Assembly (NCBI RefSeq): GCF_009765365.1
Contig: NZ_VTOM01000028.1
Coordinates: 1-64,000, forward strand
DNA: 64,000 nt
Reading direction: 5' to 3'
Source: Antarcticirhabdus aurantiaca
GTDB taxonomy: Bacteria; Pseudomonadota; Alphaproteobacteria; Rhizobiales; Rhizobiaceae
Below are positions 17,635 through 27,257 of this stretch, piece by piece. The notes below the pieces were generated by a model that saw nothing but the letters and a program-made list of their open reading frames with translations, had not been told where the DNA came from and made no database searches. Within the stretch, counting starts at the first letter, position 1; each line of letters opens with the position of its first letter. A program made the position numbers and the translations under genes.

Positions 17635-19455
17635 TTGAAGAAGAAAAAGATCAAGCTGACCGAGCGGAGCCAGCGCGGCCTCGTCGTCCGGCTCCTCAAG
17701 CGCATCTTCGCCGAGAACGGGCGCCGCTTCTTCTGGCCCTATGTCTGGGCGGTCGCCTGCCTCGTCGTGGTCTCGGCCACGACCGCCTTCCTCGCCTGGA
17801 TCATGCGCGACGTGATCGACGGCATCTTCGTGCAGGCCGACCGGACGCTGCTCGTCGTCCTGCCCTTCGCGATCTTCGTGACCTTTCTCGCCCGCGGCTT
17901 CGCCAGCTACTGGCAGGGCGTGATCCTGGCGCGCATCGGCAACAACATCGTCGCGCAGTACCAGCGCCGCCTGTTCACGCACCTGACCAGCCTGTCCGTC
18001 GACTTCTTCGCGCAGAACCGATCCGCCCAGCTCGCCGCGCGCCTGAACCAGAACGTGTCCGGCATCCGCGACACGCTGAACCTCACCGTCACCTCGATCG
18101 CGCGCGACCTCCTTTCCCTGGTCTTCCTCGTCGGCGTGATGATCTGGCAGGACCCGCTGCTCTCCGGCATCGCGCTTCTCGCAGGTCCTCCCATCGCCAT
18201 CATGATCGGCGGCCTCGCCAAGAAGCTGCGCAAGGCGACGCGCCAGTCGATCGACCTCAACGCCCGCGTCCTGTCCTCCATGCAGGAGGCGGCTCAGGGC
18301 ATCGCGGTGGTCAAGGCCTTCACAATGGAGGAGCCGCTCAAGCAGCGGATCGCGAAGCTGATCGACGCGGCGGAAGAGCGCTCCAACCGCATCGCCGCGA
18401 TCACCGAGCGCTCGGGGCCGGTGACGGAGTCCGTCGCCGGCTTGGCGATCGCCGGCGTCATCGCCTATTCCGGCTACCGCGCCATCGAGTACGGCTATTC
18501 GCCGGGCTCGATGTTCGCCTTCATCACCGCGCTCCTTCTCGCCTACGACCCGGCCCGGCGCCTCGCCCGGCTGCAGGTCCAGCTCGAGCGCGCCCTCGTC
18601 AATGCCGAGATGATCTACGAGATCCTCGACACGCAGCCCCAGCAGCAGGACAGGCCGGACGCCAAGCCCCTGGCGGTCACGGCCGGCGCGATCCGCTTCG
18701 AGGACGTGTCCTTCGGCTACCATCCCGGCGAGGACGTCCTCCAGGCGATCAGCTTCGAGGCGCCCGCCGGCCGGACGACGGCCATCATCGGCGCATCGGG
18801 TGGCGGCAAGTCCACGATCATCGCGCTTCTCCAGCGCCTCTACGACGCGAGGGACGGTCGCATCACGATCGACGGTCAGGACATCCGCGACGTCACCAAG
18901 CAGTCGCTGCGCGCCCAGATCGCCTACGTCCCCCAGGCGCCGACGCTCTTCGAGGGCACCATCGCCGACAACATCCGCCTCGGCCGGCCCGATGCCGACG
19001 ACGCGGCGATCCGCGACGCATCGCGTCTCGCCCACGCCGACGAGTTCATCGAGCGCCAGCCGCTGGGTTACGACACGCCGCTCGGGGAGAACGGCGTGAC
19101 GCTGTCCGGCGGCCAGCGCCAGCGCCTGTCGATCGCTCGCGCGATCGTGCGCGACGCGCCGATCCTCCTCCTCGACGAGGCGACGAGCGCCCTCGACACG
19201 CGCTCCGAGATGCTCGTCCAGGACGCGCTCGACACGATCAAGGGCGGGCGCACCGTGATCGTCGTCGCCCACCGCCTGTCGACCATCGTGTCGGCCGACC
19301 AGATCATGGTCATGGACGGCGGGCGCATCGCCGAGCGCGGCACCCATGCCGAGCTTGTGGACCGGCCGGGCGGCTTGTATGCCCGCTTCTACGCGCTGCA
19401 GACGCGCGACGACCGCGCTGCCCCGGAGGCGATCGCCAGCACGATCAGGGGCTGA
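17635..19455 (+). CDS. ABC transporter, fused permease and ATPase (MsbA-like exporter)
   Basis: The 606-residue half-exporter has six membrane helices in its first 310 residues and an ATPase domain after about 350. Walker A GASGGGKS is at 386-393, the signature LSGGQRQR at 490-497, Walker [13 protein letters not shown] at 510-521 with Glu515, and the H-loop in VVAHRLST. It acts as a dimer. The substrate cannot be read from sequence; MsbA-like exporters move lipid A core, lipids or drugs. The start codon is TTG at 17635, giving [12 protein letters not shown]. Confidence 0.9.
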   Translation: MKKKKIKLTERSQRGLVVRLLKRIFAENGRRFFWPYVWAVACLVVVSATTAFLAWIMRDVIDGIFVQADRTLLVVLPFAIFVTFLARGFASYWQGVILARIGNNIVAQYQRRLFTHLTSLSVDFFAQNRSAQLAARLNQNVSGIRDTLNLTVTSIARDLLSLVFLVGVMIWQDPLLSGIALLAGPPIAIMIGGLAKKLRKATRQSIDLNARVLSSMQEAAQGIAVVKAFTMEEPLKQRIAKLIDAAEERSNRIAAITERSGPVTESVAGLAIAGVIAYSGYRAIEYGYSPGSMFAFITALLLAYDPARRLARLQVQLERALVNAEMIYEILDTQPQQQDRPDAKPLAVTAGAIRFEDVSFGYHPGEDVLQAISFEAPAGRTTAIIGASGGGKSTIIALLQRLYDARDGRITIDGQDIRDVTKQSLRAQIAYVPQAPTLFEGTIADNIRLGRPDADDAAIRDASRLAHADEFIERQPLGYDTPLGENGVTLSGGQRQRLSIARAIVRDAPILLLDEATSALDTRSEMLVQDALDTIKGGRTVIVVAHRLSTIVSADQIMVMDGGRIAERGTHAELVDRPGGLYARFYALQTRDDRAAPEAIASTIRG

Positions 19456-19490
19456 CAGGCGCGGGATCTGGCCTGAGGGGACGAACGCAG

Positions 19491-20297
19491 ATGAATCTCC
19501 TGATTCTGGGCGCCGGCGGCCGCATGGGCCGCAGCCTCGTGCGCGCCGTGTCCGAGACGAACGGCGCCGCGCGCGTGTCCGCCGCCCTGGAGCGCGACGG
19601 CTCGCAGCATCTGGGCGAGGATGCCGGCGCGCTCGCCGGCCTGTCGCCCCTCGGCGTGCCCGTCACGGCCGATCTCGATGCGGCCCTCGCCCTCGTCGAC
19701 GGCGTCCTCGACTTCACCGCGCCGGCCTTCTCGGCCGAGGTCGCGGGCCGTGCCGCGAGCCGCGGGCTCGTCCACGTCCTCGGCACAACCGGCCTCTCCC
19801 CCGAGAACGAGGCCGCCATCGCGGCGGCGGCTTCGGGCGCGCGCATCGTGAAGTCGGGAAACATGAGCCTCGGCGTGAACCTCCTCGCTGCGCTCGTCGA
19901 GGAGGCCGCCCGCGCGCTGCCGCCAGGCCTCTTCGACCTCGAGATCATCGAGATGCACCACCGCCACAAGGTGGACGCGCCCTCGGGCACCGCGCTGCTT
20001 CTCGGCGAGGCGGCGGCGGCGGGGCGGGGCGTCGACTTCACGCAGGCCTCCGTGCGCGTGCGCGACGGTCACACCGGCCCGCGCGTCGAGGGCACGATCG
20101 GCTTCGCGACGCTGCGCGGCGGCTCGGTGGTGGGCGACCACAGCGTGATTCTGGCGGGCGAGGGCGAGAGCGTGACGCTCTCCCACCACGCCGCCGACCG
20201 GATGATCTTCGCCCGCGGCGCCGTGCGCGCGGCCCTCTGGGCGGCCGGCAAGCCCGCCGGCCTTTATTCCATGCGCGACGTCCTCGGCCTCGCCTGA
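19491..20297 (+). CDS. dapB: 4-hydroxy-tetrahydrodipicolinate reductase
   Basis: DapB reduces hydroxytetrahydrodipicolinate with NAD(P)H in lysine and meso-DAP synthesis. The 268-residue protein has the nucleotide-binding [17 protein letters not shown], the catalytic segment [20 protein letters not shown] with its His and Lys, and [15 protein letters not shown]-type closing sequence. Length is normal. It begins 35 bases after the ABC exporter. Confidence 0.96.
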   Translation: MNLLILGAGGRMGRSLVRAVSETNGAARVSAALERDGSQHLGEDAGALAGLSPLGVPVTADLDAALALVDGVLDFTAPAFSAEVAGRAASRGLVHVLGTTGLSPENEAAIAAAASGARIVKSGNMSLGVNLLAALVEEAARALPPGLFDLEIIEMHHRHKVDAPSGTALLLGEAAAAGRGVDFTQASVRVRDGHTGPRVEGTIGFATLRGGSVVGDHSVILAGEGESVTLSHHAADRMIFARGAVRAALWAAGKPAGLYSMRDVLGLA

Positions 20298-20299
20298 AG

Positions 20300-20313
20300 C
20301 CGCCATATGGCGG
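20300..20313. repeat. 14-bp perfect palindrome after dapB
   Basis: CCGCCATATGGCGG begins three bases after the dapB stop. It can form a short hairpin but has no T-tract, so a terminator role is doubtful. Confidence 0.35.
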
Positions 20314-20388
20314 ACTTGGAATGAGGTGGCTTCGCGCCTAAGCTTGCGGCGGCGGCCCTGAGAAGCCGTTTGCCGGAGACGATCCCGC

Positions 20389-21348
20389 ATGCGCATCACA
20401 CGAGCCCTGTTCGGCTTGCCCGTCCTCGCAGCTCTCGCCTGCTCCCTGCCGGCCCTCGCGCAGGAGGACGAGGCCGAGGCGGCCCGCGCCTATGCCCGCG
20501 ACAACACCGTCTTCACCCTCTACCACGAGCTCGGCCACCTCTTCGTCGACCGCTTCTCGCTGCCGGTCCTCGCCCGCGAGGAGGATGCCGTCGACAACCT
20601 CGCGACGTTGCTGGCGCTCGAGGACTACGACAGGAGCGACGACGGCGGCGTCCTCGGCTACGCCGTCTACGGCTGGGAACTGGCGGTCAACGAGGACGGA
20701 GAGGACGCGCCCGACGCCTCCACCCTCTACGACGTCCACAGCCTCAACGCCCAGCGCGCCTTCACCATGGTCTGCCTCCTCGTCGGCAAGGACAAGGCGG
20801 TGTTCGGCGAGGCCGCCACCTCCTGGGGCATGGACGACGAGCGCCAGGACGGCTGCGCCGAAGACTACGCCCAGGCCAAGGCCAGTTGGGACATGGTGCT
20901 GAAGCCCCATCGCGTCGCGCAGGCCGGCCCCGGTGCCTCGATCGAGGTCGTCTACGAGCCCGCGTCGGCCGGCACCGCCGGTGCCAAGCAGATCCTGCGT
21001 TCGGGCAAGGTGCTGGAGCGCTTCGCCGCGCGCATGGAAGCGGAATACTCCATGCCCGAGGACGTCGTTCTCAAGGCCGCCGATTGCGGCACCGACAACG
21101 CCTACTACGACTCGAGCGAGGGCTCGGTCACCGTCTGCTACGAGCTCGTCGACTACTACGTGAACCAGTACATGCAGGCGCCGGGCGAGGAGGTGACGGA
21201 CGAGGAGGCGTCCGACGCGGTCGCCGAGGACGACGTCGAGGACGCGCCGGATGCCGGCGAGGAGGCCGTCGGTAAGGATGGTTTCGACGCGCAGGTCCAT
21301 TTCTCCCGCGGCGCGGTGCCGAACAGGCCGCTCAGCCTCGACAAGTAG
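20389..21348 (+). CDS. DUF4344 family putative secreted zinc metallopeptidase
   Basis: The 319-residue protein has a signal peptide (about 1-24, ending ALAQ). Directly after it comes a zinc-protease motif, TLYHELGHLFVDRF, with HELGH at residues 46-50. EEDAVDNLATLLAL, following about 20 residues later, may supply the third ligand. This matches the DUF4344 metallopeptidase family of unknown substrate. Two late cysteines (AADCG, VTVCYE) could form a disulfide in the periplasm. The last 60 residues are strongly acidic and probably disordered. It sits between dapB and gpmA. Confidence 0.85.
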   Translation: MRITRALFGLPVLAALACSLPALAQEDEAEAARAYARDNTVFTLYHELGHLFVDRFSLPVLAREEDAVDNLATLLALEDYDRSDDGGVLGYAVYGWELAVNEDGEDAPDASTLYDVHSLNAQRAFTMVCLLVGKDKAVFGEAATSWGMDDERQDGCAEDYAQAKASWDMVLKPHRVAQAGPGASIEVVYEPASAGTAGAKQILRSGKVLERFAARMEAEYSMPEDVVLKAADCGTDNAYYDSSEGSVTVCYELVDYYVNQYMQAPGEEVTDEEASDAVAEDDVEDAPDAGEEAVGKDGFDAQVHFSRGAVPNRPLSLDK

Positions 21349-21450
21349 GCTGTCCGGGCCCGCGCTTGGCGCGCCGCGGCGCCCGTGCTACCGGGCGGCG
21401 AGCGAGTTCCACCCCCTCCACCCGTCCGATCCCAGCAGCGAGCCCAGCCG

Positions 21451-22071
21451 ATGTCCCGCACCCTCGTCCTCGTCCGCCACGGCCAGAGCGAATGGAACCT
21501 CAAGAACCTCTTCACCGGCTGGCGTGATCCGGACCTGACGGAAACGGGCGTCGCCGAGGCGCGCGCGGCCGGCCAGCGCCTCAAGGCGGCCGGCCTCACC
21601 TTCGACATCGCCTTCACCAGCGTCCTGTCGCGCGCCCAGCGCACGCTGTCGCTGCTCCTGGAGGAGCAGGGCCAGACGGACCTCGAGACGATCCGCGACG
21701 CGGCGCTGAACGAGCGCGACTACGGCGACCTGTCGGGCCTCAACAAGGACGACGCCCGCGCCAAGTGGGGCGAGGACCAGGTCCATATCTGGCGCCGCTC
21801 CTACGACGTGCCGCCTCCCGGCGGCGAGTCGCTGCGCGACACCGGCGCGCGCGTCTGGCCCTACTACATCCACCGCATCCAGCCGCACGTCCTGCGCGGC
21901 GAAACGGTCGTCGTCGCCGCCCACGGCAATTCGCTGCGCGCCCTCGTCATGGCGCTCGAAGGCCTGACCGGCGAGGAGATCGTCGCCCGCGAGCTCGCCA
22001 CCGGCGTGCCCATCATCTACCGCCTGAACGCGGACTCGACCGTCGCGGAAAAGACGGTGCTCGACGCCTGA
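21451..22071 (+). CDS. gpmA: 2,3-bisphosphoglycerate-dependent phosphoglycerate mutase
   Basis: GpmA interconverts 3- and 2-phosphoglycerate in glycolysis. The 206-residue protein has the phosphohistidine motif [18 protein letters not shown], the catalytic Glu in [14 protein letters not shown], and the second His in [11 protein letters not shown]. It is the shorter form common in alphaproteobacteria. ATG 21451 is the start that gives the conserved N-terminus; longer open sequence upstream is not similar. It converges with the KamA gene after ten bases. Confidence 0.95.
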   Translation: MSRTLVLVRHGQSEWNLKNLFTGWRDPDLTETGVAEARAAGQRLKAAGLTFDIAFTSVLSRAQRTLSLLLEEQGQTDLETIRDAALNERDYGDLSGLNKDDARAKWGEDQVHIWRRSYDVPPPGGESLRDTGARVWPYYIHRIQPHVLRGETVVVAAHGNSLRALVMALEGLTGEEIVARELATGVPIIYRLNADSTVAEKTVLDA

Positions 22072-22081
22072 GGCTGACGCC

Positions 22082-23149
22082 TCACGTCTTCGGCGGATAG
22101 GCGTGCTCGCGCCCGTTCGGGTCCGCGACGCGCCAGCCGCCGTTCTCGTCGCCGCCGAGATAGGTCGGCCCGACGGGCACCTTGCCGTGCCCGCCGGGAA
22201 TGTCGAGGACGTAGGTCGGCTGGCCGAGCCCCGACACGCGGCCCCGCAGGCCCCGCATCAGCGCCTGACCTTCGCTGAGCGTCGTGCGGAACTGCGCTGT
22301 GCCGGGCGCGAGGTCGCCCTGATGCAGGTAGTAGGGCTTGATCCGGTTCTCGACGAAGGTCCGCATCAGCTGCGCCAGAACCTCCGGCGCGTCGTTGACG
22401 CCCTTCAGGAGCACGCTCTGGCTGACCATCGGGATCCCCGCATCCACGAGCCGAGCCACCGCCGCCTTTGACTGCACCGTGAATTCGCGCGGATGGTTGG
22501 CGTGGAGCGCGACGAACACCGCTCCGCCGAACCGCTTCAGCGCCGAAACGAGGCGCTCGTCGACGCGCTCCGGATCGACCACAGGGACGCGCGTGTGGAA
22601 GCGCAGCACCCGCACGTGGCCCATCGCGCCGAGCGCCTCGGCCATGCGCGCCAGCCGGCGCGGCGACAGGAGAAACGGGTCGCCCCCCGTCACCACCACC
22701 TCCCAGATCTCGTCGCGTGCGCCGATATAGGCGAGCGCCGCGTCGAGCTCGGCTTCGCTGAGGCTTCCCGCGCCCTCCGGCCCGACGACCTCGCGGCGGA
22801 AGCAGAAGCGGCAATAGACCGGGCAGACGTGGAGCGGCTTCAGGAGCACGCGGTCGGGGTAGCGGTGGACGATGCCCGGCACGGGCGCGTGCGCGGCGTC
22901 GCCGATCGGATCGGCCCGTTCCTCCGGTCGCGCGTCGAGCTCGGCCTCGGTCGGCAGGAACTGCCGCCCGATCCCGTCATCCGCGGCTTCGACGAGCTCG
23001 GCCATCGCCGGCGTGATCGACACGGCGTAGCGCTCCGCCACCCGCTCCAGCGCCGCCAGCCGTTCCGGCGGCGCGAGCCCCGCTTCGACGAGGTCAGCCG
23101 GGCTCTTCAAGGCCTTGGAAAACAAGCGATCGACAGGCGGCACATCCAT
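22082..23149 (-). CDS. KamA-family radical SAM protein (lysine 2,3-aminomutase-like)
   Basis: The 355-residue protein belongs to the KamA family, which includes lysine 2,3-aminomutase and EpmB, the enzyme that makes beta-lysine for EF-P modification. The 4Fe-4S motif CPVYCRFC (Cys109, Cys113, Cys116) and the PLP lysine in DIPGGHGKVPVGP (Lys323) are present. GGDPFLLSPRRL and LLKGVNDAPEVL are family features. It is shorter than clostridial aminomutase and closer in size to EpmB. EF-P and EpmA genes are not in the window, so the role is inferred. Confidence 0.88.
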   Translation of the reverse strand: MDVPPVDRLFSKALKSPADLVEAGLAPPERLAALERVAERYAVSITPAMAELVEAADDGIGRQFLPTEAELDARPEERADPIGDAAHAPVPGIVHRYPDRVLLKPLHVCPVYCRFCFRREVVGPEGAGSLSEAELDAALAYIGARDEIWEVVVTGGDPFLLSPRRLARMAEALGAMGHVRVLRFHTRVPVVDPERVDERLVSALKRFGGAVFVALHANHPREFTVQSKAAVARLVDAGIPMVSQSVLLKGVNDAPEVLAQLMRTFVENRIKPYYLHQGDLAPGTAQFRTTLSEGQALMRGLRGRVSGLGQPTYVLDIPGGHGKVPVGPTYLGGDENGGWRVADPNGREHAYPPKT

Positions 23150-23360
23150 GCGCGCCTTCTAGAGCCTGTCGCGGAGCATGGCCAGCACGGCGCCCGTTCC
23201 GGGTCGGTGACAGGCTCTCGGGCCGATCGAGCTCGCCGAAGGCGCCGCCAGCTTGTCCCGTCCCTTTTCGCGCGACGCGACCCCTGCGATTGACGCCGTC
23301 CCGCGCCCGGCGCATCCTCACCCTCGCGGCGTCCGTGACGAGCCGGGCGGAGGCCATGGG

Positions 23361-24200
23361 ATGGACGCGATGAAGAACCTTCTCGTTCCCTGCAATCCGG
23401 ACGGCGCCATGCGGCCCTCGCTGGAAGCTGCGCGCCTCGTCGCCGGCCTGTTCGGCGGCCATGTCGAGGGCGTCGCCATCGCGCCCGAAGTGCCCGACGT
23501 CCTCGCCGCCGAGTTCACGGTGGCCGTCCCCACGCTCGATCCCGAGGCGCGGCGCGACCTCGTCCAGGCCGCCCGCTCGGGCTTCACCCGCTTCATGGCC
23601 GAGGCGGGGCTCCATGCCGGCGAGGCGGCGGGCGAGGAGGGCGCCTTCGGCTGGTCCAACGACCAGCTCGTCACCGACCTCCAGCTCGGCAGCTTCGGCC
23701 GCCTCTTCGACCTGATCGTCCTCGGCCGGCCCAGCGCCAGCGGCGACCCGGTGCGCACCGCCACCGTCGAGACGGCGCTGTTCAACAGCGGCCGGCCGAT
23801 CCTCCTCGCGCCCCCGTCGGTGCCCCGCAGCATCGGGGGCACGATCGTCATCGCCTGGAACGGCAGCACCGAGACCGCCCGCACGGTGGCCCTCGGCATG
23901 CCCTTCCTCCAGCGCGCCGAGCGCGTCCTCGTCCTGTCCGTCGAGGGCTGGGCGGTGGAAGGGCCGAGCGGTGCGCGCCTCGCCGCGAGCCTGCAGCGAA
24001 ACGGCATCGAGGCCGAGGCGGTGACGCGGCCGATGAACCGCTCGCCCGGCGAGGCCGTCCTCGACCACGCCCATGCCTTCGGCGCCGACCTCGTGCTGAA
24101 GGGCGCCTACACCCAGAGCCGCCTGCGCCAGATGATCTTCGGGGGTGCGACGCGCCACATCATCCACCAGACCAACCTGCCGGTGCTGATCGCCCACTGA
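23361..24200 (+). CDS. Universal stress protein with two UspA-like halves
   Basis: The 279-residue protein has two USP-type domains. The second holds TIVIAWNGSTETARTV and the later AFGADLVLKGAYTQSRLRQMIFGGATRHI, which is the typical UspA nucleotide-loop ending (G-x2-R-x... GGATRHII) seen in alphaproteobacterial USPs. USPs act in stress survival, often by binding ATP. GGAGG (23349-23353) fits ATG 23361; the open frame upstream to 23253 is unlikely to be translated. The gene converges with the deaminase gene after 12 bases. Confidence 0.88.
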   Translation: MDAMKNLLVPCNPDGAMRPSLEAARLVAGLFGGHVEGVAIAPEVPDVLAAEFTVAVPTLDPEARRDLVQAARSGFTRFMAEAGLHAGEAAGEEGAFGWSNDQLVTDLQLGSFGRLFDLIVLGRPSASGDPVRTATVETALFNSGRPILLAPPSVPRSIGGTIVIAWNGSTETARTVALGMPFLQRAERVLVLSVEGWAVEGPSGARLAASLQRNGIEAEAVTRPMNRSPGEAVLDHAHAFGADLVLKGAYTQSRLRQMIFGGATRHIIHQTNLPVLIAH

Positions 24201-24212
24201 CGGCGCGCGCTT

Positions 24213-24695
24213 CTATCGCCAGAAGCCCTCGTGGACGCCGGCGGCCTCGCTTTCAAGCAGCGGGCCGCGGACCTCGATATCCCGCTGCCCGGCGGCGAAG
24301 ACGTCGCGGCAGGGCAGGTCCATGGTCAGGTTCTCCGGATGCGGACCGATGAGGTCCTTCAGCGCCTGCTCCGACAGGCCGTAGACGACCCGGCCCAGCC
24401 CCGCCCAATAGGCGGCGCCCGCGCACATGGCGCAGGGTTCGGCGCTCGTCACCATGGTGCGGCGCTTCATGAAGTCCGCGTCGAAGCGCTTGGTCGCCTC
24501 GCTCATCAGGTTGCGTTCGGCGTGTCCCGTGCGGTCGCCTTCCGTGCCGCAGCTGTTCATGGCCTCCAGGAGAAGCTCGCCCTCCGGTCCGAGGAGCACC
24601 GCGCCGAACGGATGGTCGCCGCGCGCGCGGGCTTGCCGCGCAAGGCCGATCGCGTGGCGCAGCCAGTCCAGCTCCTTGTCGCCCATCTCCTGCAT
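24213..24695 (-). CDS. Nucleoside deaminase (guanine/cytidine deaminase superfamily)
   Basis: The 160-residue protein has the zinc-dependent deaminase site: GHAERNLM (His58, catalytic Glu60) and SAEPCAMCAGA (Cys88, Cys91). HPFGAVLLGPEGELL is typical. It resembles guanine deaminase and related nucleoside deaminases more than tRNA adenosine deaminase, but the base specificity is not certain. ATG 24695 is chosen because GGGGAG precedes it and the family N-terminus starts there; the open frame reaches further upstream over the start of the divergent ycaQ gene. Confidence 0.88.
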   Translation of the reverse strand: MQEMGDKELDWLRHAIGLARQARARGDHPFGAVLLGPEGELLLEAMNSCGTEGDRTGHAERNLMSEATKRFDADFMKRRTMVTSAEPCAMCAGAAYWAGLGRVVYGLSEQALKDLIGPHPENLTMDLPCRDVFAAGQRDIEVRGPLLESEAAGVHEGFWR

Positions 24696-24813
24696 GGCGC
24701 AGCTCCCCACCGGTTCCGTTGCCCTAGAACTGAGACGGGGACGCACGCCGGCAAGTCGCAGCGCCGGCCGGGACGCCTTGGCCGGGCGGCGGTCGACCGT
24801 TATATCCTCGTCC

Positions 24814-25977
24814 ATGCCCGCCGCGATCCGCCGCCAGCTCCCGCATCTCCTGTCCAAAGCCCGCGCCCGCCGCATCTGGCTCGCCGCCCAGCGCCTCGAC
24901 GTCGCCGAGCCTTTCGGCGCGGGGCCGAGCGCCGTGCAGGCGGCGGCCGAGCATCTCGGCTACGTCCAGATCGACACGATCAACGTCGTCGAGCGCTGCC
25001 ACCACCACATTCTCTGGTCGCGCATCCCGGCTTACGCCCGAGCCGACCTGGAGGCCGCGCAGAGCACGCACAAGTCGGTCTTCGAATACTGGACGCACGC
25101 GCTCTCCTACGTGCCGGTCCGGGACCTGCGCTTCTTCCTGCCCGAGATGCGGCGGCGCAAGGAGAGCCCGTCCAACTGGTTCGGAACGGTGACGCCGGCC
25201 GAGCGCGCCAGGGTCCTCAAGCGCGTGCGCGAGGAGGGGGCGCTGACGATCCGCGACATCGAAGACGACGTTCTGGAAGAGAAGAATCACCCTTGGGCGA
25301 GCCGCAAGCCCTCCAAGCGCGCCCTCCAGCAGCTCTTCTACGAGGGCCGCCTGACGATCTCCGCGCGGTCGGGGATGCTCAAGACCTACGAGCTCGCCGA
25401 GCGGCATTTCGGCTGGGAGGTCCGCCCCCGCGCGCCGACCGAGGCGCAGGTTCTCGACTACATGCTGGACCGGGCGCTGCGCGCGCAAGGTCTCGTCTCG
25501 CTCGACTCGATCTGTCATCTCGCCCCGCGCCTGAAGGGACCGATGCAGGAGCGCATCGACGCGCGCGTCGCCCGCCGCCGCCTCGTGCCCGTGTCGATCG
25601 AGGGCGGCGAACGCGTATCCCACTGGGCCGAGCCGGCAGCCCTCGACGCCGCGTCCGCGGGGATCGCGCCCGTCGTCCACGTCCTGTCTCCCTTCGATCC
25701 CCTGATCATCCAGCGAAAGCGCCTGGCGCTGTTCTTCGGCTACGACCACCGCTTCGAGGCCTATCTGCCGAAGGAGAAGCGCGCCTTCGGCTACTTCGCG
25801 CTGCCCGTCCTCGTCGGCGACCGCGTCGTCGCCGCTATCGACATGAAGACCGACCGCGCGAACCGCCGCCTTCTCATCCAGCAGCGAACCGACTTCGGCG
25901 ATCCGCTCCCGGCGCCGGAACGCGCGGCCGTGGACGAGGCCCTCGGCCGCTTCGAGCGCTTCCAGCTGGGGACCTGA
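24814..25977 (+). CDS. ycaQ: YcaQ-type DNA glycosylase, winged-helix family
   Basis: YcaQ (AlkX) unhooks interstrand DNA crosslinks and removes bulky alkyl adducts. The 387-residue protein has the catalytic Q-x-D motif in YVQIDTINVVERCHHHILWS (Gln52, Asp54) and the conserved end SPFDPLIIQRKR, FGYDHRFEAYLPKEKR and FGYFALPVLVGDR. These are strong matches. The start ATG 24814 gives MPAAIRRQLP. It lies head to head with the deaminase gene and converges with the ureidoglycine gene, whose stop codon abuts its own. Confidence 0.9.
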   Translation: MPAAIRRQLPHLLSKARARRIWLAAQRLDVAEPFGAGPSAVQAAAEHLGYVQIDTINVVERCHHHILWSRIPAYARADLEAAQSTHKSVFEYWTHALSYVPVRDLRFFLPEMRRRKESPSNWFGTVTPAERARVLKRVREEGALTIRDIEDDVLEEKNHPWASRKPSKRALQQLFYEGRLTISARSGMLKTYELAERHFGWEVRPRAPTEAQVLDYMLDRALRAQGLVSLDSICHLAPRLKGPMQERIDARVARRRLVPVSIEGGERVSHWAEPAALDAASAGIAPVVHVLSPFDPLIIQRKRLALFFGYDHRFEAYLPKEKRAFGYFALPVLVGDRVVAAIDMKTDRANRRLLIQQRTDFGDPLPAPERAAVDEALGRFERFQLGT

Positions 25978-26814
25978 TCAGCCGCGCTGGCCGAGGCGCA
26001 GCGGCATGTGGCGGTTGACGTCCTTGTAGAGGAGGTAGCGGAAGCGGCCGGGACCGCCTGCGTAGCAGGCCTGCGGGCAGAAGGCGCGCAGCCACATGAA
26101 GTCGCCCGCCTCGACCTCGACCCAGTCGCGGTTCAGCCGGTAGACCGCCTTGCCTTCCAGAACGTAGAGCCCGTGCTCCATCACGTGCGTCTCGCAGAAC
26201 GGAATGACGCCGCCCGGCTCGAAGGTGACGATGGTGACGTGCATGTCGTGGCGCAGGTCCGCCGGGTCGACGAAGCGCGTCGTCGCCCAGCGCCCCTCGG
26301 TGCCCGGCATCGGCGTCGGGGCGATCTCCGTCTCGTTGGCGACGAAGGCCTCCGGCTTCTCGATGCCCGGTACCCCCTCGTAGATCTTGCGGATCCAGTG
26401 GAAGCGCGCCGGCGCATCCCCGTCGTTGCGCAGCGTCCAGCGGCAGCCCGCCGGGAGATAGGCGAAGCCGCCGGGAACGAGCGCGTGGGGCCTGCCCTCG
26501 ATCGTCACGGTCAAGCGCCCTTCCATGACGAAGAGCGCGCCCTGCGCCGCCGGGTCGCTCTCCGGCGCCTCGCTGCCGCCGCCCGGCTCCACCTCCATGA
26601 CGTATTGCGAGAAGGTCTCGGCGAAGCCCGTCAGCGGGCGGGCGATCACCCAGAGCCGCGTCTTCGTCCAGAAGGGAAGGTAGCTCGTGACGATGTCGCG
26701 CATCACCCGGCGCGGAATGACCGCGTAGGCCTCGGTGAAGACGGCGCGATCGGTCAGAAGCTCGGTCTGGGCGGGATGGCCGCCGATCGGGGCGAAGTAG
26801 GTGGGGGCGGACAA
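25978..26814 (-). CDS. allE: (S)-ureidoglycine aminohydrolase, bicupin
   Basis: UGHY releases ammonia from S-ureidoglycine in purine (allantoin) breakdown. The 278-residue protein has two cupin halves. The first shows EVEPGGGSEAP and FVMEGRLTVTIEG; the second binds metal through PFCETHVMEHGLYVLEGKA (with Glu and His residues) and ends AFCPQACYAGGPGRFRYLLYKDVNR, a signature of the family. No other allantoin genes are adjacent. The deaminase at 24213, perhaps a guanine deaminase, would act in the same purine-salvage area, which is a suggestion only. Confidence 0.9.
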   Translation of the reverse strand: MSAPTYFAPIGGHPAQTELLTDRAVFTEAYAVIPRRVMRDIVTSYLPFWTKTRLWVIARPLTGFAETFSQYVMEVEPGGGSEAPESDPAAQGALFVMEGRLTVTIEGRPHALVPGGFAYLPAGCRWTLRNDGDAPARFHWIRKIYEGVPGIEKPEAFVANETEIAPTPMPGTEGRWATTRFVDPADLRHDMHVTIVTFEPGGVIPFCETHVMEHGLYVLEGKAVYRLNRDWVEVEAGDFMWLRAFCPQACYAGGPGRFRYLLYKDVNRHMPLRLGQRG

Positions 26815-26890
26815 GAACCATCTCCTGCGGGACGAAACACAAGCGTTCCAATGACACCCTGGAGGCGAAGCTGTCGAGCCGGCCCGCTTC

Positions 26891-27196
26891 TTACTCCTCG
26901 GGCTCCGTCGTGAACATCAAGGGATAGCCTTTGGCCCGGCCCGCATCGGTCGCCCGCGCCGCCTTGGTCTCGGCGACGTCGCGCGGAAACACCGACACGA
27001 CGCAGGAGCCCTTCTGGTGCGCGGTGATCATCACGCGGTTGGCCTGGTCCTCGCTCAAGCGGAACTCGCCCTGAAGGATCGTCACCACGAAGCCGCGCGG
27101 CGTGTAGTCGTCGTTGACGAGGATCACCTTGTGGAGCTTCGGGCGCTCCGTCTTCGGCTTGACCACGGTCTTGGGCTTGAGGGCGCTGTCGCTCAT
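26891..27196 (-). CDS. clpS: Clp protease adaptor ClpS, ClpS2-like
   Basis: ClpS delivers N-end-rule substrates to ClpAP. The 101-residue protein has the ClpS core LHKVILVNDDYTPRGFVVTIL (Asn and Asp of the N-degron pocket) and VMITAHQKGSCVVSVFPRDVAETKA. The ending AKGYPLMFTTEPEE is typical of the second alphaproteobacterial paralogue, ClpS2. clpA is not adjacent, as is common for ClpS2. The start at 27196 gives MSDSALKPK, a flexible basic N-terminus. Confidence 0.93.
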   Translation of the reverse strand: MSDSALKPKTVVKPKTERPKLHKVILVNDDYTPRGFVVTILQGEFRLSEDQANRVMITAHQKGSCVVSVFPRDVAETKAARATDAGRAKGYPLMFTTEPEE

Positions 27197-27257
27197 CGGC
27201 GCCGCAGATAGGGCCGGATCGCCTCCGACGCAACCGTCCGGCCGCCTTGCTCCGCGA

